The notes: generated by a model not told the origin, from the sequence alone. A stretch of 64,000 bases of DNA from Gossypium raimondii (GCF_025698545.1 NC_068569.1:48737218-48801217), one strand, 5' to 3'. Positions 45,767 through 57,257 are shown, counted from the first letter of the stretch. Made by a program: numbers and translations.

Positions 45767-48530
45767 CTCAAACCCAGCCTAGATGTTATGGTCGTATCTG
45801 GCAATGTCACACGATAGTGTTTTTGAAACTTCGTTGTTACGATGAAAACATTCCATGTTATTATCTTTAGTAAACCTTTGTTAGAACTTAGGAAGTCGTC
45901 TTTATTCATTTAAAACATTTGTTTTGAAACAACCCTCGTTGCGGAAGCTTTAATAAAATAGTCTAAGTGATCATGCATTTAGAAAATACTTTAACTTTTT
46001 GAAATTCGAATTTCCTGCGACCAACAAGTATAAATCCATAAAGTAAAATAAATAAATAAAAACCCAAAATTTAAAACCAAAGTCCCAGAGGGTCCTTAAA
46101 TTACAACCCAAATAATCAATAATAATCAAATCATAAATCGTAATTGAAAACAATGAAGTCCAAAAATTACTGTGGTCACCGCTGAGTCCTCCGGCGCACC
46201 GATCTGTCTAAGTCTGGAAATTACCTATGCACATTAAACAAAAAGGGTGAGTTTACATAAACTCAGTGTGTAATCCCGCAGAAACAAATAAACAATCAGT
46301 ATTCACAATGCACAGTTGAACCGTCTTGGGCCTAAGCGCTTTTCAGTATCAATGACAGTTTGGGCCTTAGCCCATCTCAATACAATGTCAAAAATGCAGT
46401 AGGGCCTTAGCCCATCACAGTAGCAGCAGTAGTAACAGTTATACAATAGCAAAATCCTACCCAACCAGCCTCTACACATCATCTCCGTCCAACCCTACAC
46501 TCCATGTGAGGATATAATCAACCCACCTATCCCTACACTCCAAGTAGTACCGAATGCGGCACAAAACAGTAGTTTGCAATTGAGCTGCTAGTAAATTAGG
46601 CTTAAAGCCTTTCAGTACACTTCCTCCAAATAACAACCCCCAACCCAATACAATGTAACATACCATGGATGATATGCTATTATGCAACTTCAGTACAAAT
46701 ATCATTCAGTCAATTTTACACATTTAGGGGACTAAGTAGCACTTATTGACCTTACAGTAGGTTCACAGTCGACTTGGGCGACCTGTGCAACCTTAGAAAC
46801 ATTTTGGTAAAAATGAGCCCACATGCTCGTGTGGGCCCGCGTGGCCCACTCGGCCCAAATTGGCCTTGGCTGTGTGATCCATTTTTAATGTAACCCATGC
46901 TAGTTAAATATTCATATATGTTTCCACTATTTACTAATATGATCATTTAGAGCTGTCTACTTGAGTCATTGTAACTAAATTATCTATAATTTGTGCTACA
47001 GAATTCCAAATTAAGATCCGCTTGATGTTTTCAAAACTAGACTCAAATACCTTTTTACCATAAAATTTTTGGAATTTATATCTTATCAAATAAGTACAGT
47101 AAAATCTTCAAAGTTATCCCTATTTTGCTGTTTGACAACTTTAACCTTTCCTTACTAAAAATTATTTGTCTCTTAGTACGAAATTTCGATGATGTTTTTG
47201 TTTATTTCTCTTGAAAGTAGACTCATTAAGGATTTAAACATATATATAAGCCCCTAATTATTTTTTTTCCAAATATTGATGATTTTCCAAAGTCGAAACA
47301 GGGGAACCTGAAACCATTTTGACCTTGTCTCACAAAATTCATTATATCTCATAACTTAAAATTTATTGCTTACACTATTTCTTCCATGAAAAACTAGACT
47401 CAATAAAATTTAATTTCATATTTTATTCAACCTCTAACTCAATTTCCACTATTTTTGATGATTTTTCAAAATTAGGCTACTGCTGCTGCCCAAAACTATT
47501 TAGTGCAGTATGTTGATTTGCAAGTTTATAACACCCTTATTTCTTTTCTCTACAATTTTTCGTATCATTTTTTCTTATTTCTCTTATTTCTAGACAACAA
47601 GCAATTTTGGCTTTTCGCTGAAGCCCAGTTTTTGCATTTTGGGTACACACCTGGTATCGATTCGCTGTGCAAAGTAACTCGAGCCTTCAGAAACCTATAT
47701 TTGACCAATATATCCCTTAATTAATCACTTGATTCATCAATCAACCAAATATCCTCAACATAAAGCCTGCGAAACTAAACCAACGGCGATTCAAAAACTT
47801 ACCGCGACGAATCCGATAACCAGTAGTCTCCACACACTGGAATATCCGCTTAAAACCTTTGAACAACACGTAAACGGGTGTAAAATGAACACTTTGTTAA
47901 TTGCCTAATCGAAATACGATAACTAAGGGGAAAAATTCCACTTACCAAAACAGATGAAGTCTAAAGTTGCACCCAAAGAGATGACTCGCAAAAAAAAAAA
48001 TACAGAAACGAAAAGATAGAGGAAAGAGAAGAAACAAGATTTGGCCAAAGGGGAACAAAAACCAAAAGTGAACAAGAAGGGAGAAAACACGGCAGAGAAA
48101 CAAAAGTCTAACGTCAGAAAATTTGTTGGGAAAAGAAAAAAATAGAAAATAGAAAATTGATAAGGAGAAAATCTTATTTTAATAACTTCTCCCCAATTAT
48201 CTCCTAAAAACACTCCCTATTAACCCACTAAAACACAACTACTCAGCAGTCCAGTTTAATTTGAACTCCACCATGCCACACACCTCAAACACTACCACTC
48301 CGCTTAACCACCAGACCAGCAGCCCCATTCTGATAAATTTTTACCAACAATCAAATAAAAGCCTACTAAATAAGAGTAAGGCCTAATTCATTCAAAATAC
48401 CAAAATTTTCCCAAGCAAAGGCTTGAACTTGGGACCTCCCAAACAGTTCCAGAACTCATAACCACTAAAGCTAATAGATATTTGTGTCATATTTTCACAA
48501 TAACGAAATTAGAAATTTTGGTACATTACA
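45759..48530 (+). mobile_element. Probable solo LTR of 2.8 kb nested in the LINE
   Basis: It runs from TGTAACACCTC to GTACATTACA (2,772 bp), flanked by TTCCT (45754-45758) and CTCCT (48531-48535), a target duplication with one mismatch. LINE RT coding lies on both sides. No coding frame is supported inside. A minor cluster of GTGGGCCC and GCCCACTCGG words is at 46812-46860. The TG...CA ends and missing interior fit a solo LTR of a large Ty3/gypsy element. Confidence 0.78.
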
Positions 48531-48535
48531 CTCCT

Positions 48536-49079
48536 TTACTATCTCCCAACTTTTTCTAAAAAGCACAGGATAAAACCGTCCGGTCTAGGTGCTTTCGATT
48601 AATCACAACTCCATACTGCCTCTTTAATCTCATCCATCAAAAATGGTGGCTCCAGTTTCAAAGCCTTCTCCTCATTTAACTTTCTAAAATTCAGTTCCAA
48701 GTCCATTCTCCACTTCCTCACTGGGCAATTAAAATAATTTTTGAAAAAATTGTACTGTCTCTCTTTCATCTCCTTAGGTTCACTACACCAATGACTCCCT
48801 ATTTTCAATCTATCTACCATATTCCTTTTAGCTTTGATCTTCACTGCTCTATGAAAAAGTTGAATTAGTATCCCCTTATTTTAACCATGTAATCCTTGAT
48901 TTTTGATGCCAAACTGATTCTTTAAATTTAATTGCTTCCCAAAGTTCAGTATTCAACTTTTTTAATTCCTTCATCTCTAACTTAATTAGTTCTTTGTGTT
49001 CACTAACTTCATCGATCTCCTTAATCCTATATTCACTTTCTGTAATTCTTTTTTCCAATGCATTGTCGGCATCCAAAGG
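48536..49079 (-). pseudogene. LINE linker before RT, 5' end of the inverted segment
   Basis: 48876-49076 and 48599-48844 encode the coiled, charged linker typical between the endonuclease and RT ([11 protein letters not shown], then IGSHWCSEPKEMKERQ). The reading near 48560-48600 gives KAPRPDGF, which corresponds to the conserved PGPDG block at the start of RT. The LINE sequence stops at 49079, where the orientation changes. Confidence 0.83.
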
Positions 49080-50800
49080 AGATGGGAGGAGCGGGAGTGG
49101 TGAATATTAAATAAAAAATAGAGCATTATTGGCTAAATGGAGCTAGAGATTTACGATCGAGAAAAATGTGTTGTGGCAAAAAGTTATCCTAGCGAAGTAT
49201 GGTTTGAGCTTGCAACAGTGGTGATTTAGGACGACTTGTACAAAAGATATGTCGATTGTTTAGAGAGGTATTGTAGAGAATTCTAAAGATGCCAATATGT
49301 CTAAAAGGGTAGGGAATGAAGCTTTTTGTTGGCGGGTTGGGAATGGAAGGATGACGATGTTTTGGGTAGACATATGGTGCAGTAATTGTCTACTAAAATT
49401 GGAATTTCTAAGGTTGTTTCACTTAGCAAGACAAAAAGGAGGTACAGTAGCAGATTACTCGAGAAATAATAGATTTAACAAAGTAAAGTGGAGCAAACTC
49501 TTTACAAGATCCTTATTGGAAAGAGAGGAAAAGATGCTTCGTAGATTGGAGGATAAAGTGAGTAGCACGGAGTTAGTTCCTGGGTGGAGGATCGACTTTG
49601 TTGGGTACACAATAGTAATGGATTTATCATAAGGAAGTGTGCTACATTATTGATAATAGATTGAGGGGGTGATATAAATTTTGCTTTTGACAAAATATGG
49701 AAATTAAAGGTACCACCGAAAGTGGGAAGCTTTCTTTGGATGCTCGCTATTAATAGAATTCCTACAAAGGAATTTCTTGTCAAAAGAGGGGTGAAACTTC
49801 AAAACATCTCGGTCGGTTGCCCATGGTTTGAAAGGGTTCCGGAGAGAGCAGATCATTTGTTCTTCAAATGCAAATTTATTGAAGGATTTTGATATAAAAT
49901 TTTCAATTGGTGGAAGGCTGAATGGGAACCGATAGAAGGATTTGATGAATTATACTCATTGTGTTATAATATGAAATTGGCTAGAATCTGGAAAAGCTTA
50001 TGGTTGATATCAATTTCGGCAGCCTGTTGGACAGTATGGTTGGCAAGAAATGGACTTGTCTTTGAAAGAAAGATGATGACCATGGAAACTTTGATTTTTC
50101 AATCAAAGATGAGGGCATTGCTGTGGATAAGGTCTGTCTATGATGATTTATTGATGTAGGAGAGCTCTTGGTGGATTTGTTCGAACAGGTGCAAGATAGA
50201 CACAATTAAATCCATATCATCCTCATCAATACGGAGCCCTCCTCTACAAGGATGTTTAAAGTTCAATGTACGTGGGATAGCAAATGAGGATAGTGTAGGT
50301 TGTGGAGGTGTTTTGAGAGATATGGACGGTGTTGCAAGAGCTCTATTTTCAGGTCCTATTGTAGCAATTGATGCTGATTTGACATAGGCAGGAGAAGTGC
50401 TTTTAGCATTGGAAGTATTTATATCTCTGGAATGGAAGATAAATGACTCACTGTTTGTAGAAATTGGTTCTAAAGTGGTGTTCAACTGGTGTGCAAACAA
50501 GTCGATGAGACCATTGTCACCACAATCAACATTTGCAGATATTGAGAGGAAAATTGATAAGGTAGGTAGTGTTGTATTTTTTATGGCAGAAAAGAAAGGA
50601 AATGAAATAGCCTCAAACTTGGCGATAGCAGGTATAAATCGTGGAGACATGTTTAAAGCTAGGTGGTGAGCATTAGATTTGATGTCAAACGTCATTTTTC
50701 TATTGTTGAAAATGTTACATTATGGGACGTTGTAAATTTGAACTTTTGAATGTTGTTCTTGTTGTATTTACAACAGGTCAATTCGAATGAAGAGAAACAA
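49080..50800 (+). pseudogene. LINE zinc-binding RVT region and RNase H, sense segment
   Basis: It starts GGAGVVNIK followed by a stop, then RALLAKWSWRF. 49297-49632 holds FCWRVGNGRMTMFWVDIWC. About 49690-49900 holds WKLKVPPKVGSFLWMLAINRIPT and HLFFKCKF. 49959-50159 holds WTVWLARNGLVFE. 50260-50669 is RNase H (LKFNVRG, where the usual catalytic Asp after FNV reads Arg, then GCGGVLRDMDG, IEIGSK-like and KKGNEIASNLA). It ends in a short A-rich stretch before the target duplication at 50801. Confidence 0.87.
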
Positions 50801-51060
50801 ATATTTAGTAGGCTTTTATTAGTCAATTTGGATTTTGCTAATAGAAAACTAAAATATTCATTAAAAAATGGTTGGTTGGAATTTAATTTAGATATTTCTT
50901 AAGTTAGGCAATTAAAAATTTGACTTGATTGGCATTTTATGTAGATATTTCATAAGTTTCTAAAGTCAATTTTAAAAATTCGCTTACTTCGCATTTTATG
51001 ATGATAGTTTATTCAAATATTTTAATGAATATGAAATGTGAGTTTTGCTATTAAATTTTG
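50801..51060. repeat. Segment paralogous to 56008-56270, right part
   Basis: The sequence from the target duplication on (TTTTGCTAATAGAAAACTAAAATATTCATT, split here into shorter shared blocks such as AAAATATTCATTAAA and AAATTTGACTTGATT) matches 56030-56250. With 41566-41885 it forms one segment cut by the LINE. Confidence 0.8.
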
Positions 51061-51479
51061 GATTGTGTTAATAGAAATTTAAAAAATACGAAAATTAAAA
51101 ATGATGAAATTAAAGAGTTTTAATAGCGATTTCTCTCTATGTTGAGATTCTAGCTCAAATGTTGGCAAATATTGGATTGAAATAATATGTGAGAGATTTG
51201 TACGAGTTGTGGATATATTCATAGTAAAAAAACTGAAGGTGATACGATTTTTGTAAATGAATGTGAGTTTCATATAAAAATACGTTAATAATTGAGTGAT
51301 TAATTATCTAATTTATCTTAATTATTGTTGACAAACATGAGGAATGAATTATTTTATTTAAGAAATTATACTCATCAAATTCAAATCACCATTTAGTTTA
51401 AAATTTTAAAATATTTTTTTAATAAAAGAAAAGGAATTATCAAATAGTTGTTTCTATACATAACTATCAAAATTTTTGG
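51061..51479. other. AT-rich DNA between the duplicated units, no gene
   Basis: No open frame with content. The block ATACATAACTATCAA near 51458 matches 40250 and marks the left part of the B/C duplication. Confidence 0.45.
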
Positions 51480-51659
51480 AAGCTTTTTTTTTAATAAATA
51501 ATCATTTATTCATTATATAGATAAAAGGTTGGCAAGAGTGCAGGACTCATAGTTCCAAACAAACCACAAACATCAACACCAAATGAAAGGAAGAAAAACA
51601 CGAGTACAACATATATCTTAGACCATTTGACACGGCTAACTAATTGCAGTAATATGAAC

Positions 51660-52862
51660 TTATGCAATTGGATACGAAGCTTTCATGGCGATACCACATA
51701 AGCCACCTTGCGTTTCCACATTCCTTTGAATCCTCATATACCCATTTTCACCCCAAGTTTCTCCCCATGAATTCTTAATCAGCCAATAGTTTAAACCTTC
51801 TTCACTTGTCCCATATCCAACAATGGTGGCAGCATGGGTGAGAGAATTTCCACAATCTCCAGTAAACACTCCACCACTGTATAACCGAAAGTCTCGTCCA
51901 GTGCCTTCAAGTGCAACCGAGACCGGTTGATTCGCGGCGGCCTTAAGCAATGCTTCTTCGTCGTTTTTAGGCACCATTTGATAGCCACTGATGGTGGCAA
52001 CTTCGTTTATCTGTGTGTCGCAAGTTTCTTGCATTTCTTTATATGGGTAGCTTTCTTCAGAGGTTATTCCTTGGTTTTGGCTAATGTAATCGAAAGCATT
52101 CATCATCCATCCTCCTTCGCAACCTTGGTTTCCTCCATTTCTGCTGCAATCCAACAGTTGTTGCTCAGATAATGGGATTAATTTACCAGTTTTGATTTTG
52201 ATTAACCCTTCAACGGCTGCCACTGCTGAAAATGCCCAACAACATCCTGCAAAGTAAACCAACAAATAACCCTTTTCAAGTATTAGTGAATAAATAAATG
52301 CTTGGGGGAGCCATATATATAATTATTTTTAAAATTTTAATTAATTTTAGTGTTACGTATCAACTGAAAACTAACTCAGTTGTGAAATTATTAAAATACT
52401 CTAGTAACACTAATTTAATTATATGTATTATCGAGACTTACCACATTTACCCTGATTCTTAATATGAGTAACGGCATTTTGGTCCCTCCAATCGAAGTTT
52501 GTCGGAGCGTTTAAGTAGTTTTCATACATAAACGATGTTGATTCGAACAATGTGGAATTGCTCGGCATCTTGTATCCAGTGTGAGTTGCAATGAATTCAT
52601 CCTGTGTCATGTCTGCAAATTCATTGAGGCCTAACTTAAAACTCCTATTTCCGCCATTGTTGAAGCTCTCAATATATTCCAAGTTGTCTTTGAATATATT
52701 AAGACGCTTCTCCTTCTCTAATTTGCTCTCATATTTTCGACTGAAATCAACCATCCATTGCTCATGTTTGTCAACAATGGTGCTTTCAAGAATTGTTCGA
52801 CACATGGCAAGAGATACCAATGTCCCAAGAATTAAAAACAAAAACGCATGGATTAAACTGAT
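51660..52862 (-). CDS. SAG39-like papain-family cysteine protease, copy C; intact exons but conserved start codon lost
   Basis: Exon 1 (52862-52442) and exon 2 (52246-51660) are joined by a 195-bp intron with GTAAGT donor and GCAG acceptor. The protein has a hydrophobic leader (SLIHAFLFLILGTLVSLA), an I29 propeptide (EKRLNIFKDNLEYI, GLNEFADM), the oxyanion Gln in KNQGKCG, the catalytic Cys in CCWAFSA, His in LTHAATIVGYG, Asn in IKNSWGETWG, and a C-terminus SYPIA. About 335 residues is usual for the family. The codon matching the ATG of copy A reads ATC (52862-52860), directly after an A-rich run. The next in-frame ATG (52805-52803) lies after the leader. Products of this family mature in the secretory or vacuolar route; without the leader, targeting would fail. 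It could be a new pseudogene or use another upstream start. Confidence 0.82.
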
Positions 52863-52873
52863 TTTTTTTTTTT
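52862..52873 (-). repeat. A12 run at the lost start codon of copy C
   Basis: Twelve T on the plus strand lie where copy A has a mixed CAAAACAACAAG context. The run ends in the ATC that replaces ATG. Confidence 0.85.
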
Positions 52874-52954
52874 GGCAATACAAGCAGAGATACTTCACTA
52901 ATTTAAGGGTTTTTTCTTTGCTAATTGCTAAGTTGTGAAGAACTAGCACTCAAT

Positions 52955-53120
52955 GAACGTATATATATACTACAAAAAAAATTATTGAAATAAATATTTT
53001 TTTAATTAAGTCATCTTATGAAAATTCAACTAAAATGCCAATCAAGTCTATTTTTATTAAAAAAGAAGAAAAGTATTTTTTCTTAGCAAAATCCAAATTT
53101 GACAAATAAAGACTCTGCTC
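52955..53120 (-). promoter_or_regulatory. Probable core promoter region of copy C, with a second copy at 53640-53820
   Basis: A GTATATATATAC run at about 52959-52970 is in the place of a TATA box, about 100 bp before the start region. The block TTTTTTAATTAAGTCATC and GCCAATCAAGTC beyond it is conserved before copy A (27470-27520) and again at 53690-53735. The block containing TTTGACAAATAAA and ACTCTGCTCAC occurs in both C copies. Confidence 0.6.
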
Positions 53121-53639
53121 ACAATATAGAAAATTGTAATCTTTCTAATTGATGAACCCTACTCACAATATTTTCTATTTTTCTTTCTCTTGAATTGAAA
53201 ATCGATTTTAGGAAAACACCCAAAGTTCACATTATGTTAATTACTACTACATATTTTCATTTTTGACCTTCTAATCTCTATTATTTTGTTAGAATTGTAA
53301 CTTTGTGAAATTATATACACGTTAATTATTTTAATAAGATTATGTTTCGTAATATAATTAGGGAACGTAAGATTATGAGTGTAATATTAAATTTTCTTGT
53401 TTGGTTCATCTAGATAAAATATAAGATTCAAATGATTGATTTACGAATGTAAGATTATCTAGAAACAAATTTTATTAAATTATCTTTGTTATAAATTTTT
53501 CTAACAAGTATAGTTTCTTTAATAGTTTTTAGTCTAAATTTTCAGAAATTAATCATAAATCATTATATTTTTTTATTACAATTTATATACTAATAAATAT
53601 ATTATATTTAAATAAATTTATAAATCATAATTATAATAA

Positions 53640-53820
53640 TTAATGAACGATATATATACTACAAAAAAACTATTGAAATAATTTTTTAATTAAGTCATCT
53701 TATGAAAATTCAACTAAAATGCCAATCAAGTCATTTTTAAAAAAAAAAGAAAAGAAAAGCATTTTTTTTGTTAACAAAATCCGAATTTGACAAATAAAAA
53801 CTCTGCTCACATTTTTTTCA
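53640..53820 (-). repeat. Duplicate of the copy C promoter region
   Basis: It aligns with 52950-53105 over about 170 bp with small indels (ATATATACTACAAAAAAA, AAGTCATCTTATGAAAATTC, CAACTAAAATGCCAATCAAG). The duplicate has no coding sequence after it, so it is an extra upstream element or a remnant of an unequal exchange. Confidence 0.8.
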
Positions 53821-54030
53821 ATTTTGTTGTCTGGATTTCTACTTTCTTTTCTGAACATAATTCCCACTTGGGAATTCACTTTATAAATGCTATGGTAAAT
53901 TTAGTATGATTCTCTCTATAATAACCATCTTTATAATAAACAAAATCTTAAATAAAATTATTATAGAGAAAATTTGAGTGTTTATTCAAAATCTGTCTGG
54001 GCCTTCATTATGGTCTCTTACGCCCCATTA

Positions 54031-54094
54031 CATAATTGGCGCACCGATGGAGCAAATGAGAATTAATGTTGACAAGCAGGATTTGCGCTAATTT
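54031..54094. repeat. 64-bp perfect direct repeat, copy 1
   Basis: The 64 bases from CATAATTGGCGCACC to GATTTGCGCTAATTT are identical at 55215-55278. Inside, AATTGGCGCA at the left and TGCGCTAATT at the right are inverted copies at nine of ten positions. The surrounding DNA at the two places is not alike. Confidence 0.93.
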
Positions 54095-55214
54095 AACGAA
54101 GAAGTGATCATAATTATAATAATTACATAATTACAATTTATATACTAATAAACATATAATATTTAAATAAATTAATAAATCATAATTATAATAATTAATA
54201 AAAAATAATTGCGTAACCAACCATAATTATAACTATAATTAATATAGTAATAAATAAGTTATTAGAGTAAATATAGTAATTATAGTTTTGAAGTATGATA
54301 ACTATTGTTTCACAATTTATTAAAACCTTTAAATTTATTAAAATAATAAAACAAAGAGTAAATATGTCCAAAATTCAAGATCATATCTATAATCTAAGAT
54401 AACCTAACAAATGAATTGTATTAAGATTATGATATCTTGATACTATTTAAGGATGTAAAATTAAGGGATGAGTAGAATATTGAGAATCCAAATAAAATAA
54501 TCTTCTTCTACAATGTAACATTACATGCAATAATGTAAGATTGAGCCAACTAAACCTACAGTTTTAGAAAAATTAAGACTACAATAATTAGATTTTATTA
54601 ATTTCTATTAGCATTTTATTTTTATTATATCACTACATTTACATTAACTAAATTGAGTTCTTTTAGTCCATTGTTATTTTTATAGATTAAAATTTCTCTT
54701 TTAAGTTATTTCCGTACTTATCCCAATTCTCTATAATAGTTACCGCTATAATAATATTTTATTTTAAGTTTCTAGTGGAATCGATTTTTTATGTTTTATT
54801 TTAATATTGTGTAATAGCTTTTCAAGCAACAATCATAGTTATGAAATACATTCCTTATTAAAATTAGTTCTCAACAATAGTATATTGTCAAAATTTGAAG
54901 CACAATTATAACTATTTCATATAAACAAGTCTACCAATTTTAATTTATTAAAAAAATGATCTTAATTAAAATGTTATTTCAATAAAATGTTTAAATTTCA
55001 CCTAAAAATCTATTAACCATATTTTATTAAATGGAAATAATCTACAATGAGAGGAATTAAATATATCAATTCAATAAACTAGTAAGTTCCCTAATTAAGT
55101 ACTTTACTATGAATTTGGAACATTATAAAATTATAAATTCATTACTTGAATTTAATAATTTATTATTAATTAATTAATTTAATTTTACCGTAAAAGAATG
55201 TACTGTAAAAGATG

Positions 55215-55278
55215 CATAATTGGCGCACCGATGGAGCAAATGAGAATTAATGTTGACAAGCAGGATTTGCGCTAATTT
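55215..55278. repeat. 64-bp perfect direct repeat, copy 2
   Basis: Identical to 54031-54094, 1,184 bp further right. Neighbouring sequence differs on both sides. Confidence 0.93.
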
Positions 55279-55699
55279 TTCTTAATTTCTTATGTTCGAT
55301 GGTTGCTGCGTGGAACTGAAAGATAGACTAGACGCAAGTCGTGGTCAACTGCCCTTATTTGCAAGAGAGCCAGGGTGATTTTTTTATTAATTTATTTTGA
55401 ATATTTTTATTACAAGAGACTAAAGAAAGAGATTGAATATAAAAATAGCTTTAATTTTTGGGTTTTAATATGTTTGGTTGATAAAAAACAAATATAAATT
55501 ATAAAAGTAAAAAACTAAATACAAATATTTTAAATAGTTTTAAATATACTTTTATAATTTTTAGAATTAGAGCTAAAATTACAAATCTTGTAAATATTGA
55601 AGGCTATATTTGTTGAATTTTTAAATTTATGATCAAATTGATAGAATGAATAAATATTGTAGGACTAAGTTTGTTATTAGGCCAATAAAACAAAACTCA

Positions 55700-56270
55700 C
55701 ATTAGACTTCCTTTCTAAGTTAACATCAATAGTGACTAAATTATTTAATTTAAAAATTGTGTGATTAAATAAATAATAATAATAATTGGGTGACAAAATA
55801 GAATGAACTAAATAGTTGGGTGATCATTCTTATACTTTATCCAATTTGTTATTATGCTAATAAAATAGTCACATAAATACTCCATTAATAATTTAATGAA
55901 GAAGTGATCAAAATATCAAATTTCGAAAACATCAGTGACTAAAAAAAATACACTTACGTGATAAAAATAACAACATTGATTGGCTAGTTGTGCAGTTTCC
56001 TTTAATTCTACTTAGTAGGCTTTTTATTGGTCAATTTTAGATTTTGCTAACAGAAAAGTAAAATATTCATTAAAGAAAATGATTGATTGGCATTTTATTA
56101 AGATATTTCTAAAGTTAGGCAACTAAAAATTTGACTTGATTCACATTTTATTTAAGTATTTCACAATTTTTAAAACCAATTTTAAAAATTGGCTTACTTG
56201 GTATTTTATTCAAATATTTTTAATGAATGTGAGATGTGAATTTTGATTTAACATAATTTACATATAAATT
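55700..56270. repeat. Uninterrupted paralogue of the region split by the LINE beside copy B
   Basis: The left half matches 41566-41885 and the right half matches 50801-51060, with the LINE target word once at about 56008-56024. It represents the empty site and shows that the two units derive from one duplicated segment. Confidence 0.8.
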
Positions 56271-57250
56271 TTAATTTTAATTTAATTTTCATAAACCATT
56301 AATACTATTATTATTATGAACATCACAATTCATTCACGTCTATTTATTGCAAGCAAAAGTAAGAGCGAAATTAGAAATACTTTTAGAAGGCTCAAAATTC
56401 AATTGTAATATTACGATAGTAAAATGTAATTTCACCATTTTAATAGCCTGTATCTTTATAATTTTTAAAAATTAAATCATTTTTTATATTTTAAGAGGCC
56501 AAAGTGTAATTTTACATTTACTAATTTTAAATTTTAAATCTTTTGTTTTGAATTGAGGTGAGATTCACTTGTATCAATATAAAATTATTTGATTATATAA
56601 TTAATAATTTATCAATTTAACCATCATATTTTATACTCTATTCATATAGATCATGAATGACAAATTTGACATAATATAAAATTTTCATTATTATTATTAT
56701 TAGAGAGTAGCCATTTTCTCCAGTAAGGCCTTCTGTTATTTTTTATTTCATTATTAGTGTCCCTATTTTATACACAATTTAAAATTGATAAATTCTATTA
56801 AAACAAATTTCAGTACAACGTTATTAAATCTTTAAATGTATAGTCTGGTGATGAGAAGCCAAACGAAGTTTGTAGAGTTTTAACTTTTATACGCCGTGTG
56901 ATAGGTTGAATGGAATTTTTATTGTAACTCCTTCAAATTTGTAATTTCATGCTATTTGGTCCCTGTCATCAGCTTTAATTCGGTGAATAGAAGATTCATA
57001 TTTATTTGCACTTTTAGTCCACCCTTTTTAGGTTTGATTGATTAAGTGTTTGGTTATTAGATGAATTTATCAACAATATTTTTTATTGAAATATGTTATA
57101 TTATAATTAACTTATACTATATATATTGAAATTTTGTATGTTTCATATTAAATTTATTAAAATATTGAAATTCTAAATTATATTTTTATAAAATGTATAT
57201 AATTTGTATTTCAAATATTTTTGAATATTTATTTCTTTTTATTTTCTAAT
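56271..57250. other. AT-rich intergenic DNA, no gene recognised
   Basis: No open frame with recognisable content, no terminal repeats. Confidence 0.4.
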
Positions 57251-57257
57251 ATTATAT

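Larger units (their letters stand above)
41887..50800 (+). mobile_element. L1-type LINE with inverted 5' part (twin priming), with two later nested insertions
   Basis: The 3' part (49080-50800) is in plus orientation. The 5' part (41887-49079) is in minus orientation. Its innermost codon (KIKW at 41887) is the one expected just before the first codons at 49080 (GGAGVVNIK). Perfect 17-bp target duplications flank the whole. This is the pattern of twin priming. The 5' truncation lies in the linker before RT (49079), so the endonuclease and ORF1 are missing. Two LTR-like elements (about 42569-45308 and 45759-48530) later entered the inverted part. Confidence 0.9.
53830..55690. other. AT-rich upstream DNA of copy C, no gene recognised
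   Basis: It contains only short frames. Two short, much less AT-rich words form the 64-bp repeat listed separately. A few CTATAATAAC words near 53910 and 54725 recall old transposon ends but do not define an element. Confidence 0.45.

Noticed and set aside
50138..50695. 185-codon minus-strand frame
   Set aside because: It is the antisense shadow of the LINE RNase H on the plus strand, which has clear domain content.
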